NCBI RefSeq assembly: GCF_947488025.1
Contig: NZ_CANKYS010000006.1
Span: 1-64,000 of the forward strand
Direction: 5' to 3'
Length of the DNA: 64,000 nucleotides
From: an uncultured Nocardioides sp.
GTDB lineage: Bacteria; Actinomycetota; Actinomycetes; Propionibacteriales; Nocardioidaceae
Both the position numbers and the translations under genes were made by a program. Below are positions 1-10,523 of the stretch, in pieces. Below the pieces are notes generated by a model. It saw nothing but the letters and a program-made list of their open reading frames with translations. It had not been told where the DNA came from and searched no databases. How positions within the stretch are numbered: position 1 is the stretch's first letter; each line of letters starts with the position of its first letter.

Positions 1-70
1 GGAAGTTAAGCCTTTCAGCGCCGATGGTACTGCAACCGAGAGGTTGTGGGAGAGTAGGACGCCGCCGGAC
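1..70 (+). rRNA. rrf: 5S ribosomal RNA, 3' portion
   Basis: The first 70 bases read as the 3' part of a bacterial 5S rRNA, with the GGAAGTTAAGC motif at the window edge, the GATGGTACTGC segment and the GGGAGAGTAGG motif near the end. The 5' part lies outside the window. The molecule ends just before a strong hairpin terminator, so an rRNA operon on the plus strand finishes here. Confidence 0.95.
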
Positions 71-81
71 AAACATTGTGG

Positions 82-113
82 AAGTGGGGTCACCTTCGGG
101 TGGCCCCACTTTT
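82..113 (+). terminator. Rho-independent terminator of the rRNA operon
   Basis: A 13-bp stem (82-94 pairing with 99-111, one G-T wobble) closes on a TTCG tetraloop at 95-98 and runs into a short T run. UUCG loops make very stable RNA hairpins. Its position right after 5S rRNA fits the end of the rRNA operon. Confidence 0.9.
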
Positions 114-154
114 GCATTTCCTGGGTCCTACCCGCGTGCGTTCCTGACCACCAC

Positions 155-190
155 GTGTCCACAGGCGGCCGCACCAGGGTGTTGTCCACA
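155..190 (+). promoter_or_regulatory. Two DnaA-box-like sites upstream of the SSB gene
   Basis: TTGTCCACA at 182-190 equals the DnaA box commonly cited for GC-rich actinobacteria. GTGTCCACA at 155-163 differs at one base. Both continue with GGC, point the same way and start 27 bp apart. They lie 65-100 bp before the SSB start codon, where DnaA could influence transcription. Seen directly: the sites. Inferred: DnaA binding. Confidence 0.45.
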
Positions 191-255
191 GGCGTCGTGC
201 GCGGCCTGCCCGTGGTGTCCTGCCGAACGGGCACAGTCGTCGCAGGAGGTGCACT

Positions 256-726
256 GTGACCACGACGGACGTGACACGAACGAAGAAGCGACCTGCGGCA
301 GGCACGACGGGGCGACGGTCGAAACCGGCGCCAGCGGACCCGGCAGGACCGTCCCGGTCTGGACCACCCGCCGAGGACGGTGAGTCGGGCGTCAACGACG
401 TCCGACTGCTCGGCCGGATGACCAGCGTCCCCGTGGTCGTCGACCTGCCGAGCGGTGACGTGCTGGTGAGCTTCCGCGTGTCCGTACCGCGCAGCCCGGG
501 GTCGGCACGGGCCAGCTCGACCTCCGGCCAGAGGGTCGACTCGATTCCCTGCTCAGCGTGGAGCCCGGCCCTGCGGCGACGGATCGCCGGCTGGCGTCCC
601 GGGGACACGGTCGAGGTGTCCGGCGCGGTGTGTTGTCGGTTCTACCAGGCTGGCGGCGCGACGCGCTCGCGGGTCGAGGTGGTCGTGTCGTCGGCGAGGA
701 TCATCCGCCGCTCACCGGCCGCATGA
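256..726 (+). CDS. ssb: Single-stranded DNA-binding (SSB-family) protein
   Basis: 156 aa. GTG start with AGGAGGT at 244-250. The first 45 residues are basic, Pro/Ala-rich and probably disordered. Residues about 46-150 look like an SSB OB-fold: VRLLGRMTSVP, then VSFRVSVPR, IPCSAWSP and a closing segment with GWRPGDTVEVSGAV, matching the usual order of SSB strands. The protein ends in RIIRRSPAA, so the acidic tip (DDDIPF-like) that recruits partners in housekeeping SSBs is absent. It is probably a second, specialised SSB rather than the replication SSB, which in actinobacteria normally lies beside rpsF. DnaA-box-like repeats lie upstream. The family is fairly secure from the pattern; the specialised role is inference. 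Confidence 0.75.
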   Translation: MTTTDVTRTKKRPAAGTTGRRSKPAPADPAGPSRSGPPAEDGESGVNDVRLLGRMTSVPVVVDLPSGDVLVSFRVSVPRSPGSARASSTSGQRVDSIPCSAWSPALRRRIAGWRPGDTVEVSGAVCCRFYQAGGATRSRVEVVVSSARIIRRSPAA

Positions 727-1819
727 TCACACCGATGCTGGGTTTGGGCTGAAAGGAGGTCGCCTTCTCCGGAAGGAGTCCCCCCGACTCGACCAGGGCC
801 CGCACCTGGTCGAAGTCAGGACTGGGCAGCAGCACGGCCGGTGCCGCGGGTGAGGTCGCAGCAAGTGCCTCCTCCACCGTGTGGTGGTGCTCGAGGCGCC
901 CGGGCCGCTCCGGCAGTCGAGGGAGGACGTGGTCATGGAGCCACGACACGGCTGCCTCGCGATCGAGCCGGTCCGGGGCGACGGCGTACCAGGTGCCGCC
1001 GTCCGTGAGCACCAGGTGCGTGCTGTCGAGTGCCCCGAGAGCGTGCTGCCGGGACTGGGCGGTGACCTGGGCTCCCGCCGCTCTGGTCGCCTGCACGAGC
1101 ACGTCGAGGCCGACGTCGGGCAGGGTCCGGTGGATGGCGCCCAGGAAGAGGGGGGTGTCGTCCTGGTCGACCAGCATCGCGAGGCCGGCGTCCCAGGCGG
1201 TGCCCGGGTGCTCCTCCTGGAGCCGCAGGTAGGCGGCGTACCTGTGGTGCCCGTCGGCCAGGAGGCACCGGCTCTCCGCGACGAGCTCGGCGATCCGGGC
1301 CACCGCCTTCTCGTCCCGCACGGCCCAGAGTCGCTGCCGTTGGCCGGTGCGGTCGAGGTAGCGCCAGTCGGGGTCGGTGCGGGCGACCTCGTCGACGAGG
1401 TCGCGGAGCTCCTGTCGACCGTGGTGGACCAGCAGGATGGGCGCGGGATTGAGGTCCATCTGCAGCATCCGGTCGGCCAGCTCGCCGGCCTGCTCGGGGT
1501 GGATCGCCTCGTGCGGCCACACGGCGCGGTCGGCCAGGGCGTCGGCACGCTCGGACATCCGCAGGGCTCCGACGAGGCCGCGCACGGTGAGGCCTCCCGA
1601 GGTGTACTCGTGGAGGTAGAGGGCGGGTGCGGTGTCGGCGGTCGCGTCGCCGCGCTCGATCCACTGGATCAACCGCGCTGCGACGTCGCGATAGGGTCGC
1701 GCCAGTGCTCGTGCGGAGGCGGGGTCACCCACGCGCGTCGGGGACAGCATCACCGCCCGGAACGGGAGCAGCTCGAGGGGTTTCGCCACGTACGGAGGCA
1801 CGACGGTGGCGGAGTCCAT
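701..1819 (-). CDS. DUF1015 family protein
   Basis: 372 aa, cytosolic, no membrane segments. Recognised by the family hallmarks ADGHHRYAAY near residue 190 and the C-terminal LLPEKATSFQPKPSIGVIMR block. The biochemical function of DUF1015 is not established; the paired His residues in DGHHRY suggest an enzyme but the reaction is unknown. The gene is divergent from the HAD phosphatase gene, and its 3' end overlaps the convergent SSB gene by 26 bp. The ATG has no Shine-Dalgarno sequence, but TACGAT lies 6 nt upstream, suggesting a leaderless mRNA. Confidence 0.85.
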   Translation of the reverse strand: MDSATVVPPYVAKPLELLPFRAVMLSPTRVGDPASARALARPYRDVAARLIQWIERGDATADTAPALYLHEYTSGGLTVRGLVGALRMSERADALADRAVWPHEAIHPEQAGELADRMLQMDLNPAPILLVHHGRQELRDLVDEVARTDPDWRYLDRTGQRQRLWAVRDEKAVARIAELVAESRCLLADGHHRYAAYLRLQEEHPGTAWDAGLAMLVDQDDTPLFLGAIHRTLPDVGLDVLVQATRAAGAQVTAQSRQHALGALDSTHLVLTDGGTWYAVAPDRLDREAAVSWLHDHVLPRLPERPGRLEHHHTVEEALAATSPAAPAVLLPSPDFDQVRALVESGGLLPEKATSFQPKPSIGVIMRPVSGG

Positions 1820-1825
1820 CGGAGC

Positions 1826-1831
1826 ATCGTA
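1826..1831 (-). promoter_or_regulatory. Predicted -10 element for the DUF1015 gene
   Basis: TACGAT on the minus strand ends 6 nt before the ATG, matching actinobacterial TAnnnT -10 spacing for transcription that starts at or next to the start codon. No clear -35 was seen. Confidence 0.4.
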
Positions 1832-1867
1832 GGGGGACGCTCGTCACAATCCGGAAAGGGGTGGACC

Positions 1868-2887
1868 ATGCTCGAGGAGTCTGCGGCTCCCCTCGTGGAG
1901 GCCCACGACCTGGTCATGTTCGACCTCGACGGCGTGGTCTACGTCGGGGGTGAGGCGATCGAGGGTGTCGCCGAGGTGATCGACCGGGTGCGGGGTTCCG
2001 GCCGCCATGTCGCCTTCGTCACCAACAACGCCTCGCGCACCCCCGACGAGGTGGCGGCCAAGCTGACCAAGGTCGGTGTTGCCGCCGAGCCGGGCGACGT
2101 GGTCACGTCGGCGCAGGCCGCGGCACGCCTGCTGGCCGAGGAGCACGGAGAGGGCGCACGGGTGCTGCTCCTCGGGGGAGAGGGCCTGAGGGTCGCCCTC
2201 CTCGAGGCGGGCCTCGTTCCCGTCGAGGACCCCGACGGCGCGGTGGCGGTCGCGAGCGGCTACGGGCCGGACGTGCGCTGGCGAGACATCATGCGTGCCG
2301 CGACGCTCGTGCGCGACGGGCTGCCCTACGTGGCCAGCAACACGGACCTGACGATCCCCACGCCCTACGGTCTCGCACCCGGGCACGGCGTGCTGGTGCG
2401 GACGATCACCGGCTTCGCCGGCGTCGACGCGATCGTTGCCGGCAAGCCGGAGAGACCGCTCATGGAGGAGACCGTCCTCCGGGTGGGCGGTGACCGGCCA
2501 TTGATGATCGGCGACCGCCTCGACACCGACATCGAGGGCGCCCACGCGATCGACGCACCGTCACTGCTGGTGCTCACCGGGGTGACCTGGCTGGAAGAGC
2601 TGGCTGCGGCGCAGCCGGCGTTGCGGCCGACGTACGTCTCCCCGACGCTGGCGGGCCTGTTCGAGCCACACCCGGTGCCCAGCGTCACGGGCGGCGACGT
2701 CGAGCTGGGCGGCTGGACCGCGACCGTCGAGGACGGGCGACTGGACGTGGCCGGGGCCGGCAGCGACGCCGACTGGTGGCGCGTGGCGGCGACGGCGTGC
2801 TGGCGCCACCTGGACGACACGGGCGGCCCGGCAGACGTCTCCGACACGAAGCCGCCCGGACCGGTCCGACAGCTGGGCGCCGAGTAG
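1868..2887 (+). CDS. HAD-IIA family phosphatase
   Basis: 339 aa. The HAD catalytic motif FDLDGVVY lies at residues 18-25 (nucleophile Asp19, general acid Asp21), followed by VTNNASR, GKPERPLM with the motif III lysine, and IGDRLDTDIEGA with the Mg-binding aspartates. This is the NagD/phosphoglycolate phosphatase-like class. The syntenic M. tuberculosis gene Rv1692 is reported as a glycerol-3-phosphate phosphatase, a plausible but untested activity here. The last 60 or so residues form an extra C-terminal piece beyond the HAD fold. The TAG stop also forms the first three bases of the likely -10 of the next gene. Confidence 0.85.
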   Translation: MLEESAAPLVEAHDLVMFDLDGVVYVGGEAIEGVAEVIDRVRGSGRHVAFVTNNASRTPDEVAAKLTKVGVAAEPGDVVTSAQAAARLLAEEHGEGARVLLLGGEGLRVALLEAGLVPVEDPDGAVAVASGYGPDVRWRDIMRAATLVRDGLPYVASNTDLTIPTPYGLAPGHGVLVRTITGFAGVDAIVAGKPERPLMEETVLRVGGDRPLMIGDRLDTDIEGAHAIDAPSLLVLTGVTWLEELAAAQPALRPTYVSPTLAGLFEPHPVPSVTGGDVELGGWTATVEDGRLDVAGAGSDADWWRVAATACWRHLDDTGGPADVSDTKPPGPVRQLGAE

Positions 2888-2890
2888 GGT
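2885..2890 (+). promoter_or_regulatory. Predicted -10 element overlapping a stop codon
   Basis: TAGGGT lies 7 nt before the ATG of the 61-aa gene. Its TAG is the stop codon of the HAD gene. The next gene lacks a Shine-Dalgarno sequence, so a leaderless transcript is likely. Confidence 0.45.
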
Positions 2891-2897
2891 CTCGGCC

Positions 2898-3083
2898 ATG
2901 AGCGAGCTGCCCGACCACGAGCCGACCGGCGTCGAGGCGGTCGACCGTGTGCTGGCCGAGGTGACGGCCCTGGCCGACGCCCCGGTGGCCGAGCACGTCG
3001 TGGTGTTCGAGCGCGCCCACGAGCAGCTGCGCCGAGCCCTCGACGCCCGCCCCGACGCGCCCGGCGACCTCCGGGGCGACTGA
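2898..3083 (+). CDS. Small conserved protein between the HAD gene and tlyA
   Basis: 61 aa, acidic, with a helix-prone middle (AVDRVLAEVTALADAPVAEHVVVFERAHEQLRRALDA). No enzyme motif, signal peptide or membrane segment. A short gene in the same place, between the HAD phosphatase and tlyA, is found in other actinobacteria (Rv1693 in M. tuberculosis as I recall), which supports its being real. It ends 8 bp before tlyA, so it probably shares that operon. Function unknown; the amphipathic pattern suggests a helical hairpin that binds a partner. Confidence 0.75.
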   Translation: MSELPDHEPTGVEAVDRVLAEVTALADAPVAEHVVVFERAHEQLRRALDARPDAPGDLRGD

Positions 3084-3091
3084 GGCGACCG

Positions 3092-3931
3092 GTGCCCCCC
3101 AGACGTCTACGACTGGACCAGGAGCTCGTGCGGCGTGGCCTGGCCCGTTCGCGCGAGCACGCGAGCGAGCTCGTGGCCGCCGGCCGGGTGACGGTCTCGG
3201 GGGCGCCGGCCACCAAGCCGGCCACGGGTGTGACCACCGACGTCGCGATCGTGGTCAAGGACGACCCCACCTCGGTGGACTACGTCTCCCGGGGCGGGCA
3301 CAAGCTGGCCGGGGCGCTGGCGGCGTTCGCCGACCACGGGCTCAGCATCGACGGGAAGCGGTGCCTGGACGCCGGCGCCTCCACCGGTGGGTTCACCGAC
3401 GTCCTGCTGCGGGCCGGCGCGCGCGAGGTGGTGGCCGTGGACGTCGGCTACGGCCAGCTGGCCTGGTCGCTGCAGAGCGACGAGCGGGTGCAGGTGCACG
3501 ACCGCACCAACATCCGTGAGCTCACCCTCGACGTCGTCGGTGAGCCGGTCGACCTCGTCGTGGGCGACCTCTCCTTCATCTCCCTCGCCCTGGTCCTCGA
3601 CCCGCTGCTGTCGGTGACCCGTGAGGACGGCGAGCTGGCACTCATGGTGAAGCCCCAGTTCGAGGTGGGCAAGGAACGTGTCGGCAAGGGCGGCGTCGTA
3701 CGCGACCTCGCGCTGCGCGCCGAGGCGGTCACCGCCATCGCCGACCTCGCCGCCGAGCGCGGCTGGGGAGCGAGGGCCGTCACGGTGAGCCCGCTCCCCG
3801 GACCGTCGGGCAACGTCGAGTTCTTCCTGCTGCTGCGCCGCGGCCCGGCCTCGATCGGAGCGGACGAGATCCGCGCCGAGGTCGAGCGTGCCGGGTCGTT
3901 GGGGGTGGCGGGTGAGAGGGTGGACCCGTGA
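3092..3931 (+). CDS. tlyA: TlyA family rRNA 2'-O-methyltransferase
   Basis: 279 aa. An N-terminal S4 RNA-binding domain (about 1-60; LDQELVRRGLARSREHA, LVAAGRVTVSG) is followed by a Rossmann methyltransferase domain: SRGGHKLAGAL with Lys71, then the SAM-binding LDAGASTGGFTD at about 92-103, the VVGDLSFISL motif and MVKPQFEVGK. TlyA enzymes methylate ribose in 16S and 23S rRNA using SAM, and their loss gives capreomycin resistance in mycobacteria. GTG start without a good ribosome binding site, 8 bp after the previous stop, so probably translated by coupling. The stop overlaps the nadK start as GTGA. Confidence 0.92.
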   Translation: MPPRRLRLDQELVRRGLARSREHASELVAAGRVTVSGAPATKPATGVTTDVAIVVKDDPTSVDYVSRGGHKLAGALAAFADHGLSIDGKRCLDAGASTGGFTDVLLRAGAREVVAVDVGYGQLAWSLQSDERVQVHDRTNIRELTLDVVGEPVDLVVGDLSFISLALVLDPLLSVTREDGELALMVKPQFEVGKERVGKGGVVRDLALRAEAVTAIADLAAERGWGARAVTVSPLPGPSGNVEFFLLLRRGPASIGADEIRAEVERAGSLGVAGERVDP

Positions 3932-4878
3932 GCACCCCCAGCCCCCAGCGCCGCGTCCTGGTGCTCGCCCACACCGGCCGGGCAGAGGTGCGAGAGGTGG
4001 CCCGGGCCTGCGTCCAGAGCCTGACCGCCCACGGGATCGCCGTACGACTGCTGGCTGACGAGGCCGCCGACCTGGGTCTGGCGGACATCGACGGCCTGGT
4101 CGAGACCACCCACCCCGACGACCTGCCCGGGGAGGGGTGCGAGCTGGTGCTCGTCATCGGCGGCGACGGCTCGATCCTCCGCGCCGCCGAGCTGACGCAC
4201 GCCACCAGCACCCCGCTGCTGGGGGTCAACCTCGGGCACGTCGGGTTCCTGGCCGAGGCCGAGCAGGAGGACGTCGAGTCCACCATCGCCGCCATCGTCG
4301 CGCGTGACTACACCGCCGAGGACCGCCTCACCCTCGACGTCTGCGTGCTCGTGGGCAAGGAGGTGCGGTTCTCGACCTTCGCGCTCAACGAGGCCAGCGT
4401 GGAGAAGGCGGCGCGCGAGCGCATGCTCGAGGTCGTCGTAGAGGTCGACGGGCGGCCGCTGTCGCGGTGGGGCTGCGACGGGGTCGTGTGCGCCACGCCG
4501 ACGGGCTCGACCGCCTACAACTTCAGCGCCGGCGGACCCGTGGTGTGGCCCGAGGTCGAGGCCCTCCTCATGGTCCCGCTGAGCGCGCACGCGCTCTTCG
4601 CGCGCCCGATGGTGGTGGCGCCCACGTCGGTGCTCGCCGTCGAGGTGCTGTCCAACACCGAGGGCTCCGGCGTGCTGTGGTGCGACGGACGGCGCACGGT
4701 GGACCTGCCGCCGGGTGCCCGCATCGAGGTGCGCCGCGGCGCCCGGCCGGTGCGGCTCGTCCGCCTCCACCACGCCCCGTTCACCGACCGGCTGGTCGCG
4801 AAGTTCGACCTGCCCGTCGAGGGTTGGCGCGGCGCCGCCGAGCGCCGTCGCCGGGACAACGGCGAGACCGATGCTTGA
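3928..4878 (+). CDS. nadK: NAD kinase
   Basis: 316 aa, a normal length for actinobacterial NAD kinases. Makes NADP from NAD using ATP or polyphosphate. GGDGS at 78-82 is the catalytic and nucleotide-binding motif, followed by NLGHVGFLAE at 101-110, NE at 154-155 and the ATPTGSTAYNFSAGGP signature at about 189-204. It overlaps tlyA by 4 bp and recN by 8 bp, so all three are probably one transcript. The tlyA-nadK-recN order is widely conserved in actinobacteria and matches Rv1694-Rv1696. Confidence 0.95.
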   Translation: MSTPSPQRRVLVLAHTGRAEVREVARACVQSLTAHGIAVRLLADEAADLGLADIDGLVETTHPDDLPGEGCELVLVIGGDGSILRAAELTHATSTPLLGVNLGHVGFLAEAEQEDVESTIAAIVARDYTAEDRLTLDVCVLVGKEVRFSTFALNEASVEKAARERMLEVVVEVDGRPLSRWGCDGVVCATPTGSTAYNFSAGGPVVWPEVEALLMVPLSAHALFARPMVVAPTSVLAVEVLSNTEGSGVLWCDGRRTVDLPPGARIEVRRGARPVRLVRLHHAPFTDRLVAKFDLPVEGWRGAAERRRRDNGETDA

Positions 4879-6643
4879 GGAGCTGCGGATCAGCCAGCTC
4901 GGCGTCATCGAGTCCTCGACGCTGGAGCTCGGGCCGGGCCTGACCGTGATCACCGGTGAGACGGGCGCGGGCAAGACCATGGTCGTGACCGCGCTGGGGC
5001 TGCTGCTCGGCGGCCGCGCCGACTCGGGCGCGGTGCGCTCGGGTGCCAAGCAGGCCCGCGTCGAGGGCGTCGTCACCGCGCGTGACCTCGACGGCTTCCG
5101 TGGTGCCGTCGAGGACGCCGGCGGCGAGGTGGAGGACGGCCAGGTCGTCCTCGCGCGCAACGTCGCGGCCCAGGGCCGCTCGCGTGCCTGGGTCGGTGGC
5201 GCGTCGGTGCCGGTGACCACGCTGGCCGACGTCGCCGAGCCCCTCGTGGCCGTGCACGGCCAGTCCGACCAGCACCGCCTGCTCCGCGCCGGCGCGCAGC
5301 GTGCCTCGCTGGACCGGTTCGGTGGCGAGCCGCTGGCCGCAACGGCGTCGTGGTACGCCGCGCTGTGGGCCGAGCTGGTCGTGACCGAGCGGACGCTGGC
5401 CGAGGTCGTCGGCTCCGCCCGGGAGCGCGCACGAGAGGCCGACCAGCTGAGGTTCGGGCTCGGCGAGGTCGAGTCCGTCGACCCGCAGCCGGGGGAGGAC
5501 GCTGAGCTCGCGGCCGAGGAGACCCGCCTCGGGTTCGCCGACACGCTGCGCACGGCCGCGGAGACGGCGCGCGAGGCGCTCTCGAGCGAGGAGGGCGCAC
5601 CCGACGCCCTGGCCACGACGAGCACGGCGCGGCAGGCGCTCGACGGCGTGCGCGAGCACGACCCCGCCGCGGGGGAGCTGGCCGACCGGCTCACCGAGCT
5701 CGGCCACCTCCTGGTCGACGTCGCCGGCGACGTCGCGTCCTACGCCGCCTCCCTCGACACCGACCCTGCCCGACTGGCCGCCGTGTCCGAGCGCCGGGCG
5801 TCCCTGACGGCCCTCACGCGCAAGTACGGCGAGACGATCGACGAGGTGCTCGCCTGGGCCGAGGACGGCGCGAAGCGATTGCTCGACCTCGAGGACACCG
5901 ACGGCCAGATCGCCGAGCTGGAGTCACGCCGTGACCGCATCCGCGCCGAGCTCGGCGAGCTTGCCGGCACCCTCAGCGCCCAGCGGCAGGAAGCGGCGCA
6001 CCGGCTCGGCGTCGCGGTCAGCGACGAGCTCACGTCACTGGCGATGCCGCACGCCACCGTCACCATCGCTGTGAGCCAGCAGGACACCCCGACCCCCGAG
6101 GCACCGGCCGGACCGCAGCTGCTCGTGGACGGCCGCTGGGTGCGCGCCGGTGTGCACGGCATCGACGACGTGGAGTTCCTGCTCGCCGCCAACACCGGCG
6201 CCGACGCCCGTCCGCTCCACAAGGGCGCGTCGGGTGGCGAGCTGTCCCGCGTGATGCTGGCGCTCGAGGTGTCGCTGGCCGAGACCGGTTCCGTGCCGAC
6301 GTTCGTCTTCGACGAGGTCGACGCCGGCGTCGGCGGCAAGGCCGCGATCGAGGTCGGACGCAGGCTGGCCGCCCTCGCCCGCACCTCCCAGGTCCTGGTC
6401 GTGACCCACCTGCCCCAGGTCGCCGCCTACGCCGACCGGCACGTGGTCGTGCACAAGTCGAGCGACGGCACCGTGACGACCTCCGGGCTCGTGTCGCTCA
6501 CCGACGACGACCGGGAGCGCGAGCTGTCGCGCATGCTCGCCGGCGTGGAGGACTCCGACAGCGCCCGTGCCCATGCGCGAGAGCTGCTCGACACCGCCGC
6601 GCCCGAGCGGGCGTGCCTCCCCGAGAGGCCCACCCGCGGCTGA
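4871..6643 (+). CDS. recN: DNA repair protein RecN
   Basis: 590 aa, SMC-like ATPase of double-strand-break repair. Walker A GETGAGKT at residues 29-36 sits in an N-terminal ABC half-domain. A long Ala/Glu/Arg-rich middle forms the coiled coil. The ABC signature (GASGGELSRVMLALE) and Walker B (FVFDEVDAGVGG) follow, with the D-loop/H-loop near VVTHLPQVAAYAD. The ATG at 4871 was chosen because the protein then begins at the RecN start MLEELRI; longer in-frame starts run through nadK. Overlap with nadK indicates translational coupling. Confidence 0.95.
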   Translation: MLEELRISQLGVIESSTLELGPGLTVITGETGAGKTMVVTALGLLLGGRADSGAVRSGAKQARVEGVVTARDLDGFRGAVEDAGGEVEDGQVVLARNVAAQGRSRAWVGGASVPVTTLADVAEPLVAVHGQSDQHRLLRAGAQRASLDRFGGEPLAATASWYAALWAELVVTERTLAEVVGSARERAREADQLRFGLGEVESVDPQPGEDAELAAEETRLGFADTLRTAAETAREALSSEEGAPDALATTSTARQALDGVREHDPAAGELADRLTELGHLLVDVAGDVASYAASLDTDPARLAAVSERRASLTALTRKYGETIDEVLAWAEDGAKRLLDLEDTDGQIAELESRRDRIRAELGELAGTLSAQRQEAAHRLGVAVSDELTSLAMPHATVTIAVSQQDTPTPEAPAGPQLLVDGRWVRAGVHGIDDVEFLLAANTGADARPLHKGASGGELSRVMLALEVSLAETGSVPTFVFDEVDAGVGGKAAIEVGRRLAALARTSQVLVVTHLPQVAAYADRHVVVHKSSDGTVTTSGLVSLTDDDRERELSRMLAGVEDSDSARAHARELLDTAAPERACLPERPTRG

Positions 6644-6658
6644 CACCATGGCGCGGTC

Positions 6659-10457
<3,799 letters not shown>

Positions 10458-10464
10458 CACCCCC

Positions 10465-10523
10465 CTGACCGGGCAGGAAGGGGGGAGGTCGGGGGCCAGG
10501 ACGGGCAGGAAGTGCCCGGTCAG
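10465..10523. terminator. Inverted repeat between convergent pyrG and pepN
   Basis: CTGACCGGGCA at 10465-10475 pairs perfectly with TGCCCGGTCAG at 10513-10523. A smaller 5-bp stem (10503-10507 with 10513-10517, loop GGAAG) is nested in the right half. The structure overlaps the pepN stop codon. There is no T tract. It could end transcription in either direction. Confidence 0.4.

Noticed and set aside
3448..5694. Long minus-strand open frame of about 750 codons
   Set aside because: Antisense shadow of tlyA, nadK and recN; Ser/Ala/Arg-rich with no domain, and an artefact of high GC.
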